Notes under the pieces: generated by a model
What the model was told of the DNA's origin: nothing
What the model saw: only the letters and a program-made list of their open reading frames with translations
Database searches by the model: none
Made by a program: the position numbers and the translations under genes
Assembly: GCF_038024855.1 (NCBI RefSeq)
Contig: NZ_CP139087.1
Location: 144,740-208,739 of the forward strand
Length of the DNA: 64,000 bases
From: Methylocella tundrae
GTDB taxonomy: Bacteria > Pseudomonadota > Alphaproteobacteria > Rhizobiales > Beijerinckiaceae
Direction of reading: 5' to 3'
Shown here: piece by piece, positions 1-9,038 of the stretch
How positions within the stretch are numbered: position 1 is the stretch's first letter
Layout of the letters: every line of letters starts with the position of its first letter

Positions 1-1092
1 ATGAACGATCTGGCGCCGGTCCACGCGAGCGCCGGGCGCCTGCTGATTCTTGCGGCGACCTGCGGCGACGGCGCGGCGCCCGCCTCGGCGAAGAACTTCC
101 TCGTGCGCCTCGCCGCGCTGAACGATCCGGTTCCGGTGGCGCTGCTCGGCTTCGGCGACCGCAATTTCGGGCGCTTCTGCGGCTTTGCGGATGACGTATC
201 GGCGGCGATCGCGGCGAAGGGCTGGCCGCAGATCCTGCCGATGAAGCGGATCGATCGCTGCTCGGCGCAGGAATTCGCGCAATGGGGCCATGGCCTCGGC
301 GCCGCGCTCGGTCATGATCTCGCGCTGGAGCATGTCTGCGAGCCGCCGAAGACTTTCGCGCTCGAACTCGTCGAGCGCGAGGATTATGGCGTCGCCGTCG
401 GCGCGCCGGTTGCGATTCTGCGCTTTCGGGCGCCCGGAACTGGCGCGAACGCCGGCCGCCTGCCGTCGTTCGAGCCGGGCGATCTCGTCGGCGTCCTGCC
501 GCCGGGCGGTCCGATGCCGCGGTTCTATTCGCTGGCGTCGGCGGCGCGCGATGGCGTGCTCGAAATCTGCGTGCGGCTGCGCGAGGGCGGGCTCTGCTCG
601 ACCTTCCTCCATGCTCTCGCGCCCGGCGACCTCATTCAGGCGTTCGTCCGCGAAAACCCGGCCTTCCGGCCAAACAGGGGCAGCGCGCCGCTTATTCTGA
701 TCGGCGCGGGTGCCGGCATCGGCCCGCTGGCTGGCTTCGTGCGCGCCAATCAAGCCGGTCGGCCGGTTCACCTCTACTGGGGCGGCCGTAGCGCGGCGTC
801 GGATTTTCTCTACGAGCGCGAACTTGCCCAGCACCTTGCCGAAAAGCGCCTGACCTCCCTCAGGACCGCCTTCTCGCGCGGCCCGGACGGCGGGGCCTAT
901 GTGCAGGACCGCATCGCCGCGGACGCGCCCCGCTTGCGCGAACTGATCCGGCAAGGCGCGCAGATTCTGGTGTGCGGGGGGCGCGACATGGCGCAGGCCG
1001 TAACCCACGCGCTCGACCCGGTCGTCCGGCCGCTTGGCCTCGACCTCGCCATCCTCAAATCCTCGGGACGCTATGTCGAAGATGTCTATTGA
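1..1092 (+). CDS. Flavodoxin/FNR-type flavoreductase, 5'-partial
   Basis: This is the C-terminal part of a diflavin reductase of the sulfite reductase flavoprotein / cytochrome P450 reductase type. Residues about 10-105 are the second half of a flavodoxin (FMN) domain, with an ATCGDG loop and a GFGDRNF loop. Residues about 115-363 form an FAD/NAD(P)H ferredoxin-reductase module with an RFYSLAS FAD motif and a GAGAGIGPL NAD(P)H-binding loop. The start of the flavodoxin domain is missing, so the gene begins upstream of the window and the ATG at base 1 is probably internal. Its stop overlaps the start of apbE. In this context such proteins are often fused to an N-terminal PepSY membrane domain and act in iron or heme reduction; that membrane part would lie outside the window. 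Confidence 0.8.
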   Translation: MNDLAPVHASAGRLLILAATCGDGAAPASAKNFLVRLAALNDPVPVALLGFGDRNFGRFCGFADDVSAAIAAKGWPQILPMKRIDRCSAQEFAQWGHGLGAALGHDLALEHVCEPPKTFALELVEREDYGVAVGAPVAILRFRAPGTGANAGRLPSFEPGDLVGVLPPGGPMPRFYSLASAARDGVLEICVRLREGGLCSTFLHALAPGDLIQAFVRENPAFRPNRGSAPLILIGAGAGIGPLAGFVRANQAGRPVHLYWGGRSAASDFLYERELAQHLAEKRLTSLRTAFSRGPDGGAYVQDRIAADAPRLRELIRQGAQILVCGGRDMAQAVTHALDPVVRPLGLDLAILKSSGRYVEDVY

Positions 1093-2029
1093 AACGCTCT
1101 CCAATCCTGCGGCGCTTCGTCGTCACGCATTGAACGGTCCGACCATGGGGTCGCGGTGGTCCGCTGTCTTCTGGGCCGCCGACGACTTCGATGCGGCTGC
1201 GCTCGGCCGCAGCCTTCAGGGCGCCGTCGATCGCGTCGAACAGCAGATGTCGACATGGAGGCCGGATTCCGATCTCGAGCGCCTCAACGCCGCGCCGATC
1301 GGCGCCTGGGTCGAGATCCCGCACGAACTCTCAGTCGTGCTCGCCGCCGCGCTTGAGATCGGCCGTCTTTCGGGCGGGGCCTTCGACATCGGCGTCGGCG
1401 ACCTTGTCCGCGCCTGGGGCTTTGGAGGCGGATCGCGCGCGCCAATCGCCGGGCTGATCGCAAGCCTCGCAGGGCGGGCGTCGTTCGAACCGCCGAAGAC
1501 GCTGAAGCTCGACCTCGCTTCCCGCCGCGCGCGGCGCCTCGCGCCGCTGCGGCTTGATCTCTCAGGGATCGCCAAGGGCTTCGGCGTAGATGAACTTGCG
1601 CGAAAGGCGCAACAGTCCGGCCTCGATTCCTGTTTGGTCGGCATCGACGGCGAGATGCGCGCCATGGGCCTGAAGCCCGACGGACGCCCTTGGGCGGTCG
1701 CCCACGAAAAGCCCGATCCCGGCGAACGCGCCATCCTCGGCGTGCTCGAACTCTCCGGCGCCGCCGTCGCCACATCGGGCGTCTACCGCCACACGGTCGA
1801 GGTGGACGGGCGGAGCCTGTCGCACACGATGGACCCGCGCCGCGGCGCGCCGCTTGAGAACGACCTCGCCGCCGTCACCGTCCTCGCCGAGACGTGCATG
1901 GCGGCCGACGCATGGGCTACGGCCCTGATGGTCGCAGGCGCCGATCACGGTCTGGAGCTCGCCTCTCGTCTCGGCCTCGCAGCCCTGCTGGTGCGCGCCG
2001 ACGGTCGTGTCCTGTCGACCATGCCATGA
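1073..2029 (+). CDS. apbE: FAD:protein FMN transferase (ApbE family)
   Basis: ApbE-type flavin transferase, which attaches FMN covalently to target proteins using FAD and Mg2+. Visible signatures are the N-terminal GPTMGSRWS stretch, the central DLSGIAKGFGVD motif (family form DLSGIAKGYAVD), TSGVYRH, and SHTMDPRRGAP near residue 255, which holds the His and Asp of the active site. The chosen ATG lies inside the end of the upstream flavoreductase gene (20-base overlap), and an ATG at 1082 is also possible. About 318 residues is a normal length. Coupling to a flavoreductase gene suggests that ApbE flavinylates a partner of that electron-transfer system. No lipoprotein signal is evident, so the protein may be cytoplasmic. 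Confidence 0.88.
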   Translation: MSKMSIETLSNPAALRRHALNGPTMGSRWSAVFWAADDFDAAALGRSLQGAVDRVEQQMSTWRPDSDLERLNAAPIGAWVEIPHELSVVLAAALEIGRLSGGAFDIGVGDLVRAWGFGGGSRAPIAGLIASLAGRASFEPPKTLKLDLASRRARRLAPLRLDLSGIAKGFGVDELARKAQQSGLDSCLVGIDGEMRAMGLKPDGRPWAVAHEKPDPGERAILGVLELSGAAVATSGVYRHTVEVDGRSLSHTMDPRRGAPLENDLAAVTVLAETCMAADAWATALMVAGADHGLELASRLGLAALLVRADGRVLSTMP

Positions 2030-2601
2030 AGGACTCGAAGTATCATCAATAGGCACGGCGGCGACCCTCATCGAGCGCATCATGGGCTATTTCTCGTTCT
2101 TTGAAAGCCACTGAGCAGGACGCGCTGGCGGCTTGTAGTGAGCGCCATGAACGGGGCCGCCGGCGCTAGGCGCATGCTGGGGCAAGACGACGGGCAAGAT
2201 CGGCTTCCGCGGCGGCAGGGTGGAATGGCGCGTCCCCGGCTTCGTGGCTTCGACGGCAAGGAGCAGGCCCTTCCCAGTTGTGGAACCGCGCAAAGCGAAG
2301 ACTGACTCGGCAAATGGGCAATGAACCAGATGCTAATCAACGTCTCGACGCGCAAGTTCCAACGGTCGATGCGCTCGCCGGCGCCGCAAAGCGGCGCAGC
2401 TGCCCAATCGAAGCAGGCCTTTTTCAGGGTATAATTGTAAAGCGGTAATCGCCTGAACTGGGGTTATTGCGGGACATCACCCGCGCACGAAATAAACGCC
2501 GGGCTTTAAAACCCGGCCTAGCCGAACGTGGAGCACGTTCGATCTCGTTGGATCCAGCGTCGCCTTGCCGGTTGGCTCCATCTGGCCGCCGGAGGTGGCG
2601 A
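2030..2601. other. Intergenic, no convincing gene
   Basis: About 570 bases between apbE and the first IS end. Only short open frames without recognisable domains occur on either strand. The segment probably holds decayed or IS-associated DNA, and I see no RNA gene. Confidence 0.5.
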
Positions 2602-2646
2602 TGTTGATTTCCGCTTCGAATTGACCCGGGATTTTCATCGAGAATT
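2602..2646 (+). repeat. IS21-type terminal repeat, identical to 11960-12004
   Basis: A 45-base sequence starting TGTTGATTTCCGC and containing GAATTGACCCGGG. It is identical to the end of the IS21 remnant at 11960-12004. Here it ends directly at ISL3 copy 1, with no IS21 genes attached. The trailing CGAGAATT is the octamer duplicated around ISL3 copy 2. Confidence 0.7.
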
Positions 2647-4302
2647 GGCTCTGACGCATTTTTGCTGAAGGCGATCAGCTACCCCGCGCCGATCAGTCGC
2701 GCCTGAAGCAGATCGATTTTGGCGCGCCCGTACATCTGGCGTTTGATGAGTTTCAGACGAGTGATCTGCCCCTCCGTCTGTCCATTGGACCAGGGCGAGA
2801 TGATCGCATTTCGGACGGCGGCCAGATCTTTCTCGACACCATTGGCGAAAGATCCGACAAGGGTTCCCTTCCCAGCTTCGAGCCACGCGTCCAGCTTGGC
2901 GGCCGCCTTTGATCGGATCATGGATTGGAACTCCATGATGGCCTCGCGAGCAACAACCAGATCCTGGACATTTCCTTCAATGGCCGCCACCAGAATGGCT
3001 TCAGACTTTGTCAGGTCGTCACGTGCCGACGTCATTAGACGGGCGATGATCCGAGCTGACGGCGTTCGCGCCAGCGCGTTTTGACCTGCCTTTTCCGCAA
3101 GGCGTCTGCGTTGCGCCCATTGTGACACCACGCCGCTTCGCCCGGAAAAGCCCGCCACACGCATTTCGCGCCAAAGCGCCAGCGCATTGCGCTCCCCTTT
3201 CTCCCAGCGCTCATTCAGCCAGGGCGACCAGCTATCCAGCGAACTGGGCTTTGTCCGGAAGACATCCGTCCGCTGGCCGCGCAGGACGTCGCGAACAAGC
3301 TTGCGGCTGTGTCCCGTCTCCCTCACGATTTGCCTGATTGGGGCGCCTTGCTTCGACATTTTCAGAATGGCCTCATTTGTCTCTTGCCGACGCAGATATC
3401 CCTGGTACTGGAGGCGCTCAGCACAGGTGAGAAGCTTGGGATCTATGACGCTGCTGCCGATGGCCTTTCTGATCTGCCGCATGGATTTGCCAACCGCATC
3501 GAGAAAGGCTCGGCTCGAGTTTTCCAGGAGATGCCAACGATCCGCGACTTGTTCAGCGTGCGGCAGGGCTTTGGCGATGGCCTCGCCGTAACCGCCGCCC
3601 CGGTCCCGGGCGACCGTAAGTATTGAAGGCCGCTCAGCCAGCCACGCCCGAGAGGTGTCCAGCGCCCGATCTGGCAACAAGATCACGGGGCGACGGCGCT
3701 CAAGATCGCAGACGATCGTTCCATAGGTCTGTCCTCGACGAAACGCGAAGTCGTCAATGCCGATGACCGTAAGCTCGGCGCCACCGGTCTGGGTGCTGCG
3801 GCGACGCACGACACGCAGAAGCGTGTCGTTGCTGACGGGCATCATCAAGCGAAGGGCGAAAGCCGCCGCAGGTCTGCCACCCAAGGCCAGACCGAGATGA
3901 TGGACGATAGTCTCAAGCCTTCCGGTGCGCCGGCCGTATGGGGAAAGGACGCCAGTCTCAAATCGTTCGCAAAAGATGCGCCGACCGCACAAAACCGCGT
4001 CGCACCAGAACCGTCGCGCAATAACCATCAGTTCGACTTGGCGGCCGCCAAGGGGAAGGTCGGCGGGGCGGCGCAAATACCGACTCTGAATCCGGCGGCT
4101 TCTTCGACCGCAATCTGGACAATGACCAAACGGCCGAAGGGACCGCAACCGGATCTGGAGCCGGGCGCCTTCCACCGTGACACCATCAACTGCAAAGCCA
4201 TCTGGCGCCAGGCTGGCGCGTTGAAATTGCTGACCCATTCACAGCTCCTCCGACGAATCAGCAAGAGCGTCCCGGCGAACCGCAGCAAATATGAGTCAGA
4301 GC
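2647..4302 (-). mobile_element. ISL3-family insertion sequence, copy 1
   Basis: A 1656-base element encoding one ISL3 transposase on the minus strand. The ends are imperfect inverted repeats: GGCTCTGACGCATTTTTGC on the left, and the reverse complement of GGCTCTGACTCATATTTGC on the right (17 of 19 match). The flanks do not form a target duplication (CGAGAATT left, CAGTTCTC right), unlike copy 2. The element lies between two different IS21-type ends, which suggests recombination between ISL3 copies after insertion. Confidence 0.85.
2679..4238 (-). CDS. tnpA: ISL3-family transposase (copy 1)
   Basis: A 519-residue ISL3 transposase with an N-terminal zinc ribbon (CPDCGRR, about residue 40), a helix-turn-helix region and a DDE catalytic domain. 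Visible catalytic-type segments are GIDDFAFRRG, ARDRGGGYGEA and the C-terminal NGQTEGQITRLK. It differs from the copy at 12070-13629 by one residue that I noticed (Gly versus Asp in the STQTGGAEL segment), so the two elements separated recently. The frame is full length and probably active. Two near-identical copies in inverted orientation 8 kb apart could mobilise or invert the DNA between them. Confidence 0.93.
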   Translation of the reverse strand: MGQQFQRASLAPDGFAVDGVTVEGARLQIRLRSLRPFGHCPDCGRRSRRIQSRYLRRPADLPLGGRQVELMVIARRFWCDAVLCGRRIFCERFETGVLSPYGRRTGRLETIVHHLGLALGGRPAAAFALRLMMPVSNDTLLRVVRRRSTQTGGAELTVIGIDDFAFRRGQTYGTIVCDLERRRPVILLPDRALDTSRAWLAERPSILTVARDRGGGYGEAIAKALPHAEQVADRWHLLENSSRAFLDAVGKSMRQIRKAIGSSVIDPKLLTCAERLQYQGYLRRQETNEAILKMSKQGAPIRQIVRETGHSRKLVRDVLRGQRTDVFRTKPSSLDSWSPWLNERWEKGERNALALWREMRVAGFSGRSGVVSQWAQRRRLAEKAGQNALARTPSARIIARLMTSARDDLTKSEAILVAAIEGNVQDLVVAREAIMEFQSMIRSKAAAKLDAWLEAGKGTLVGSFANGVEKDLAAVRNAIISPWSNGQTEGQITRLKLIKRQMYGRAKIDLLQARLIGAG

Positions 4303-4358
4303 CAGTTCTCAGTGAAAATTTCTGGCCTTCCTGGGTCACATCTCAGCGGAAATCAACA
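4303..4358 (-). repeat. Second IS21-type terminus, different variant
   Basis: Read on the minus strand, this begins TGTTGATTTCCGCTGAGA, carries TGACCC and ends in an ATTTTCA..GAGAA motif at the ISL3 boundary. It has the same architecture as the 45-base end at 2602-2646 but a clearly different sequence, so it comes from a related but distinct IS21-like element. No transposase gene remains beside it. Confidence 0.5.
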
Positions 4359-4451
4359 GCCGATCGTCAGGCCGGTGAAAAAGGGCAGCGCGAGTTTTCC
4401 AGAAGATATTAACGCAACGCCCGCGAGAACTTGAATCAGATAGACTATCGA
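4359..4451 (-). pseudogene. N-terminal remnant of a small membrane protein
   Basis: The minus strand encodes a hydrophobic stretch ending in LALPFFTGLTIG, which matches ALPFFVGLTIG of the intact membrane protein at 11057-11497. The frame is cut by the IS21-like end at 4358, so only the first membrane segments survive. A piece of a homologous gene thus lies near each ISL3 copy. Confidence 0.4.
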
Positions 4452-5231
4452 GGGGCGCCGATTTTGGCGAATGGCCCTCCTGTCGAATACCGCCTTTCGA
4501 ATGAATGCAAGAAGCTCTTGGGGTATTATTGGCGGCACCGGCTTTGCGGCGATTCGCCGGGGCCTAGCTTTTTCTTGAAGGGATCGCCGTGGACCCGCCT
4601 GTCGGGGTTTGTTCACGCCGCGACTGGAGGCAATACGTGGCCCAAGCGTTTACGGATTTTGACACTGGCCTGCTGCTGACCCTGGACGCCCTCCTGAAGG
4701 ACCGGAATGTTACGCACGCCGCAGCGCGGCTCAACATAACTCAGTCGGCTCTTTCAGCCAGGCTGACGCGCCTTCGTCAGCTCCTCAACGATCCGTTGTT
4801 CATTCCTGCCGCATCGGGGCGCGGAATGATACCGACACCTCATGCCAGCGCGCTTCAACCCGAATTGGCGAAGCTCATCGATCGATTAAGCAATTTCATC
4901 AAGACGGCACATGTGTTCGATCCGCAAAACAGCGAGCGCGTGTTCAGAATCGCGGCGACCGACAATCCAGCCGCGATCCTCGCGCCCGATTTGATCCCGA
5001 TGATCAAAGCGCAAGCCCCTCAGATAAAGATTGCCTTCACGTTGCCGGACAAGGCAAGGATTGCGACGCACCTCGAACAGGGGGATATTGATCTTTTTGT
5101 CGGTACGATGGAGGACGGCTCGAATGAACTGATCGCCACAACCCTGTTCGAAGACGAGTTTGTGACGGCCCAGCGGATCGGCCACCCGCGCGGTAAACAG
5201 CCAATAACCCTCGACGAGTTCTGCTCCCTAG

Positions 5232-6522
5232 CAGGCTGCTGAAAAACGCCTTGCCTTTGCGATTTTCGGGGTTGGGGCGTGATTTTCGCGGGCGTCGGGC
5301 GCCCCCGCGCCGTGCGGTTGAGGCGCCGCGCAGCGGCGCGAGATTGGGCTTAGCGCTCCATCACGCGGTTTCCCCCATCAACTTCGGCAATCGGATGAGA
5401 TTATAGGCGGCGGCTGCGAAGGCGAAGGACCAGGCGACCCGATCGACCCCGCGAAATTTTGTCTTGCGCTGACCAGCGACCGTCTTCATCCAGCCGAACG
5501 CTTCTTCAATACGTTTTCTGATGCGCTGGCTGACCGCATAGCCGGGATGGCGCGTCGTGCGCCGGTCGATGGCCGAGCGGCGTCCATTGTTGTTTTGCGC
5601 CACATGCGGCCGCACGTTCATCGAGCGCAGCTCATTGACGAAAACGCGGGCGTCATAGCCCTTGTCGGCGCCAAGCGTCACGCCGGACGGGCGATTGGCG
5701 AGCGGCTCGATCATAACGAGCGCGGCGGTTCGTTCGGCTTGGCCGTCGGCTGGGGTCAGGCAGGCGTTGACGATGAGGCCGGAGCGATTCTCCATCAAGG
5801 CGTGGCCAAGAAAAGCGAGCTTGGCTTCCATGCCCGCGCCCTTGCGGTAGAGCTTGGCCTCGGGATCGGTGGTCGAGGCGTGCGACTCGTTCGAGCGCTT
5901 CTCGCCCTTGAAATCAACCTCGGTGTTGCGTCCGGAGCCGGGCGGCGGCTCCTTGCCCGAGCCGTCCTTGGGCTTGAAGCTCTTCATCGACGCCCAGGCC
6001 TCGATCAGTGTGCCGTCAACGGAGAAATGCTCGTTTGACAGAAGCCTCTTCACGCGGGGCCGAGCCAGAACCGCCGCCAGAAATTTTGCCGCGATGGCGC
6101 CTTCAAGCAGGCGGTCGCGGTTCTTCGAGAACACGGTAGCGTCCCACACCGCATCGTCGACCGAAAGGCCGACGAACCAGCGAAACAGAAGATCGGTGTC
6201 GAGCCGCTCCATCAACTGCCGCTCGGAGCGCACCGAATAGAAGGCTTGCAGCAGCATGGCGCGCAACAGCCGCTCCGGCGCGATCGACGGCCGGCCGGTC
6301 TTCGAATAAAGCGCCGAGAAATCCGGCGCCAAGGCCGACAGCGCATCGTTCACAATCGCCCGGATCGCGCGCAGCGGATGATCCCGCCGCACCCTCGTCT
6401 CCAGATCGACATAGCTGAAAAGCCGCCCCGCCTGTTCGTCCGACCCGCGCATTCGTTCGCTCCCTTCGCAACGCGAGGGAATCATGAACGCGGCTTAAGC
6501 GAAAGGGTTTTTCAGCAGCCTG
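5232..6522 (-). mobile_element. IS5-family insertion sequence
   Basis: A 1291-base element with terminal inverted repeats CAGGCTGCTGAAAAAC, perfect over 16 bases at both ends. It is flanked by a direct CTAG duplication at 5228-5231 and 6523-6526. A four-base CTAG-type target fits the IS5 family. It encodes a single transposase on the minus strand and splits the lysR gene. Confidence 0.9.
5361..6485 (-). CDS. IS5-family transposase
   Basis: A 374-residue DDE transposase. The N-terminal region (YVDLETRVRRDHPLRAIRAI, then GRPSIAPERLLRAMLLQAFYSVRSERQLMERL) is the DUF772-type domain common in IS5/IS1182-like transposases. Catalytic-type segments are FSVDGTLIEAWAS (first Asp), LGADKGYDARVF (second Asp) and RKRIEEAFGWMK (Glu). 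It fills most of the element and has no frameshift, so the element may still be mobile. The start could also be the in-frame Met at 6452. Confidence 0.9.
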   Translation of the reverse strand: MIPSRCEGSERMRGSDEQAGRLFSYVDLETRVRRDHPLRAIRAIVNDALSALAPDFSALYSKTGRPSIAPERLLRAMLLQAFYSVRSERQLMERLDTDLLFRWFVGLSVDDAVWDATVFSKNRDRLLEGAIAAKFLAAVLARPRVKRLLSNEHFSVDGTLIEAWASMKSFKPKDGSGKEPPPGSGRNTEVDFKGEKRSNESHASTTDPEAKLYRKGAGMEAKLAFLGHALMENRSGLIVNACLTPADGQAERTAALVMIEPLANRPSGVTLGADKGYDARVFVNELRSMNVRPHVAQNNNGRRSAIDRRTTRHPGYAVSQRIRKRIEEAFGWMKTVAGQRKTKFRGVDRVAWSFAFAAAAYNLIRLPKLMGETA

Positions 6523-6911
6523 CTAGATCATCTTTTGATCTCGACGAGCGGAGGCCAATTCCAAGGCATGATCGATGCAGCCCTTGCAGAGGAGGGCCGC
6601 GAGCGCTCCGTGTCAGTCTCGATCCAAAGTTACGCCTTAGCACCGCTCGTCTTGAGCAATAGCGACTGTATTTGCACATTGCCGAGAAGGTTCTTAGAGC
6701 GTTTCACGGACGTTCTCGAGATTTACGCGCCGCCGTTGCTGCTATCGCCCATTAAGATGATCCTCTTCTGGCATCCCCGGTTGCAGACTGATCCAGCTCA
6801 CATCTGGCTGCGCAACCAAATTACACAAGCAACCAGCCGGCAACGCAGATCCTAATCGTGCAGGTGCGCTGCTGCTTGCTGAGTGTCTTCGCCCAGCAAG
6901 CAGCGACCACA

Positions 6912-7877
6912 TCAGAACTTCTGCAGCAGGAAGTCGCCGACCTTCACAGCCTTCGGGTCAAAGAGGGTGTCGATGCGTGAATCCAGCACGTAGATGTCTT
7001 GCCCGACTTGAGTCGCCGAACTCGGCATCGACAACACGCTTTTCAGTTGTCGGACAACTTTGGCGGACTTCCAGCCGTCTGTAGAAACCAACTCCACAAT
7101 CCGATCGACTCCGAGGTTTTGCGCGACGATGAGATGTTGACTATCGATGAGATGAAAACCGTCAGCGCCCTTCAACACTTCCGACAGCTCGACCCTATCG
7201 ACCTTGGTTGGATCGGCGACGTTTACGCGAAACAATTCGCCAGTATTGTACCTCCCGACGAGGAGAAAGCCACCGTTGTGCCAGGCGATACCATTGAGAT
7301 TGAAGCCGCTGCTATCGCCGAACAATGCGTTCTGGGCGAAAATCGATGTTTTGCCGTCGGCGCCGATGCGGAAGACGGTTGGTGAAAAACTATCGGTGAC
7401 GTAGACGTTGCCGTCGTCATCGATCGAAATGTCGTTCGCGAAATGCGCGCCCGGGCTCAGACTGCTCAGGTCGTAATAGGCCCGGCGCACGCCGGTGGTT
7501 TCATCGTAGGCTGCAGCGCCGGCCAGCTTGCCTTGGGTCGCCGCATTGGTGCGATCGCCCGCGCCGGGGTCGGAGTTCGTTACCCATAACGTGTTGTGCG
7601 CATCATCGGCGAGGAGCCCCACAGTCGACACGAGGTTGTCGTCGGTGATGAAGGGTGTGTATTTCCCGTCGAGCGTGACCTTGCCGACCGTTCCGTGGCG
7701 AACGGAGCTAACGAAAAATGCCTTTTCCTTCTCAGACCAGCTCGCGGTCTCCGGATAGAGTTGTCCGGCGCTGAAGGCGATCTCGGGCGGGTGCGCCAGC
7801 GTTTCCGCAAAGACTGGAGCCGAGTAGCTAAGTATCGCCGATACGGCAACGATAGCCAAAGTAGAACGAATAATCAT
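6912..7877 (-). CDS. Secreted SMP-30/gluconolactonase-like beta-propeller protein
   Basis: About 321 residues with a clear Sec signal peptide (MIIRSTLAIVAVSAILSYSAPVFAE, cleavage near VFA). The mature protein has recurring propeller-like segments such as NDISIDDDGNVYVTDSFSPTVFRI and NGIAWHNGGFLLVGRY, typical of SMP-30/gluconolactonase/strictosidine-synthase-like proteins. It is therefore probably a periplasmic lactonase or sugar/lactone-binding propeller; the substrate cannot be read from sequence. I chose the second Met because the hydrophobic signal begins there; ATG 7889 is the alternative. It is transcribed in the same direction as the two hydrolases upstream and converges on the broken lysR gene. 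Confidence 0.65.
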   Translation of the reverse strand: MIIRSTLAIVAVSAILSYSAPVFAETLAHPPEIAFSAGQLYPETASWSEKEKAFFVSSVRHGTVGKVTLDGKYTPFITDDNLVSTVGLLADDAHNTLWVTNSDPGAGDRTNAATQGKLAGAAAYDETTGVRRAYYDLSSLSPGAHFANDISIDDDGNVYVTDSFSPTVFRIGADGKTSIFAQNALFGDSSGFNLNGIAWHNGGFLLVGRYNTGELFRVNVADPTKVDRVELSEVLKGADGFHLIDSQHLIVAQNLGVDRIVELVSTDGWKSAKVVRQLKSVLSMPSSATQVGQDIYVLDSRIDTLFDPKAVKVGDFLLQKF

Positions 7878-7910
7878 CTGTTGGACCATTTGTCTGAGTG
7901 TTGGTTCGAC

Positions 7911-7922
7911 AAACTTAGGGAC
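7911..7922 (-). promoter_or_regulatory. Shared 12-mer upstream of SMP-30 gene
   Basis: AAACTTAGGGAC on the plus strand, 34 bases before the preferred ATG of the propeller gene. The same 12-mer occurs at 9981-9992, before the metallo-hydrolase gene. It may be a common operator or promoter part; the role is inferred only. Confidence 0.3.
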
Positions 7923-8031
7923 CGACCCAAGGCGTGAGAAATTGCGCCGGGTGATCGGACCAATCGATGGGGTTCATACGTTCTTCGACTCGTAGCTGGC
8001 GGAGAGAATGACCGATCGATTCGACCCGCAA

Positions 8032-9027
8032 TTATTCGGGCCGATAGTCCTCGAGCAGGAAATCGGTGATGGCGCGAAACGCCTGCAGTCGGTTCCTTTC
8101 AAGTAGGGCCATATGCGTCGCCTCGCCGATCTCCGTCCAGCGGCGATAAGGCGCCGATTGAAGCTCGCGGAAATAGGCGAGCGCGAGTTCTATTGGCACA
8201 TCGATGTCCCATTCACCGTGCAGCAACAGAACCGGGACGACGATAGTCGATGGCTGATAGTACGGCTTACCGGCTCGCCAATATTTACGGATATCCTCGA
8301 TCGGGCCGTTTGTCGCACGCAACCGGTCCGGAGTCCTTTCCTGGGCCCAGGGATCCTCGGCGAGAGTCGCGCGCGCCCACTGTCCGAACCAACCGTCCGG
8401 GATGATGCTCTCACGCGCATGTTCGGGTGCTGTCCCCAGCCATCGCGGCAGAGTCTCAAGGACGGGAACCAGGCGGTACGAAGCGAGTTCGCCCCCCGTG
8501 TCGAGCGGGATCGGCTTGTCGCTCAACCACTGCGGCGCCAGCAGGGCAAGTTTGCGTACTTTCGCCGGATTGGCGGCGGCGTAGGCCCCCGCGACCGTAC
8601 CGCCCCAAGACATCGCGAAGAGATTCGCTCGATCCAATCCACGATGCTTAAGAACAAAATCCACCGCGGTGGAGAAATCGGACACGCCCGTGTCGGTGCC
8701 AATCAGCGGAGGATTCAGCCGCTCGTCTTCCTCCATGGCTCGCGGGCGACTGGAAAGCCCGTAACCCCGCACGTCGACCGCGAAGACGTCGTAGCCCTGA
8801 GCCGCGAGGTAATCCATGAACGAGAAACCGCCCAGGCGCACGTCGTAGAGGCTGCCAGACGAATAGGTGGCGCCATGCACCATGACGATCGTCCGCTCGG
8901 CGGAGAACTGCGTCATCGATCGCGGGTGCTTGTTGCGGAGGTAAAGGAGGATGCCCGGCGTACCGGCCGCTATGCGGTGCTCTTCAAAGACGATCTGACC
9001 AAGATCGGGGCGATCTGACGATGTCAT
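8032..9027 (-). CDS. Alpha/beta hydrolase
   Basis: A 331-residue alpha/beta-hydrolase-fold enzyme. The oxyanion region is VMVHGATYSSGSLYD, the nucleophile elbow FAMSWGGT (Ser), the acid is in LLHGEWDIDVP (Asp) and the base in EATHMALLE (His), so a full catalytic triad is visible. There is no signal peptide, so it acts in the cytoplasm on an ester, lactone or similar C-C/C-O bond. It starts only 11 bases after the metallo-hydrolase gene and has a strong AAGGAGG site, so the two are co-transcribed. With a lactonase-like propeller, a metallo-hydrolase and a GST nearby, it probably belongs to a small catabolic or detoxification pathway. Confidence 0.85.
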   Translation of the reverse strand: MTSSDRPDLGQIVFEEHRIAAGTPGILLYLRNKHPRSMTQFSAERTIVMVHGATYSSGSLYDVRLGGFSFMDYLAAQGYDVFAVDVRGYGLSSRPRAMEEDERLNPPLIGTDTGVSDFSTAVDFVLKHRGLDRANLFAMSWGGTVAGAYAAANPAKVRKLALLAPQWLSDKPIPLDTGGELASYRLVPVLETLPRWLGTAPEHARESIIPDGWFGQWARATLAEDPWAQERTPDRLRATNGPIEDIRKYWRAGKPYYQPSTIVVPVLLLHGEWDIDVPIELALAYFRELQSAPYRRWTEIGEATHMALLERNRLQAFRAITDFLLEDYRPE

Positions 9028-9038
9028 GACGATCCTCC

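Larger units (their letters stand above)
4637..6855 (+). pseudogene. LysR-family regulator interrupted by an IS5-type element
   Basis: The first part (4637-5231) encodes a LysR winged helix (THAAARLNITQSALSARLTRLR) and the first half of the effector domain. The frame runs into the IS at 5232 and stops at 5242. After the IS, bases 6527-6855 continue in the same frame when one copy of the CTAG duplication is removed, giving EEGRERSVSVSIQSYALAPL and a natural end. The reading frame would therefore be restored by precise excision. I chose GTG 4637 because GGAGG lies six bases upstream; a longer ATG start at 4589 has no such site. Intact, it would have been a regulator of about 300 residues for the neighbouring hydrolase/GST genes. 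Confidence 0.85.
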
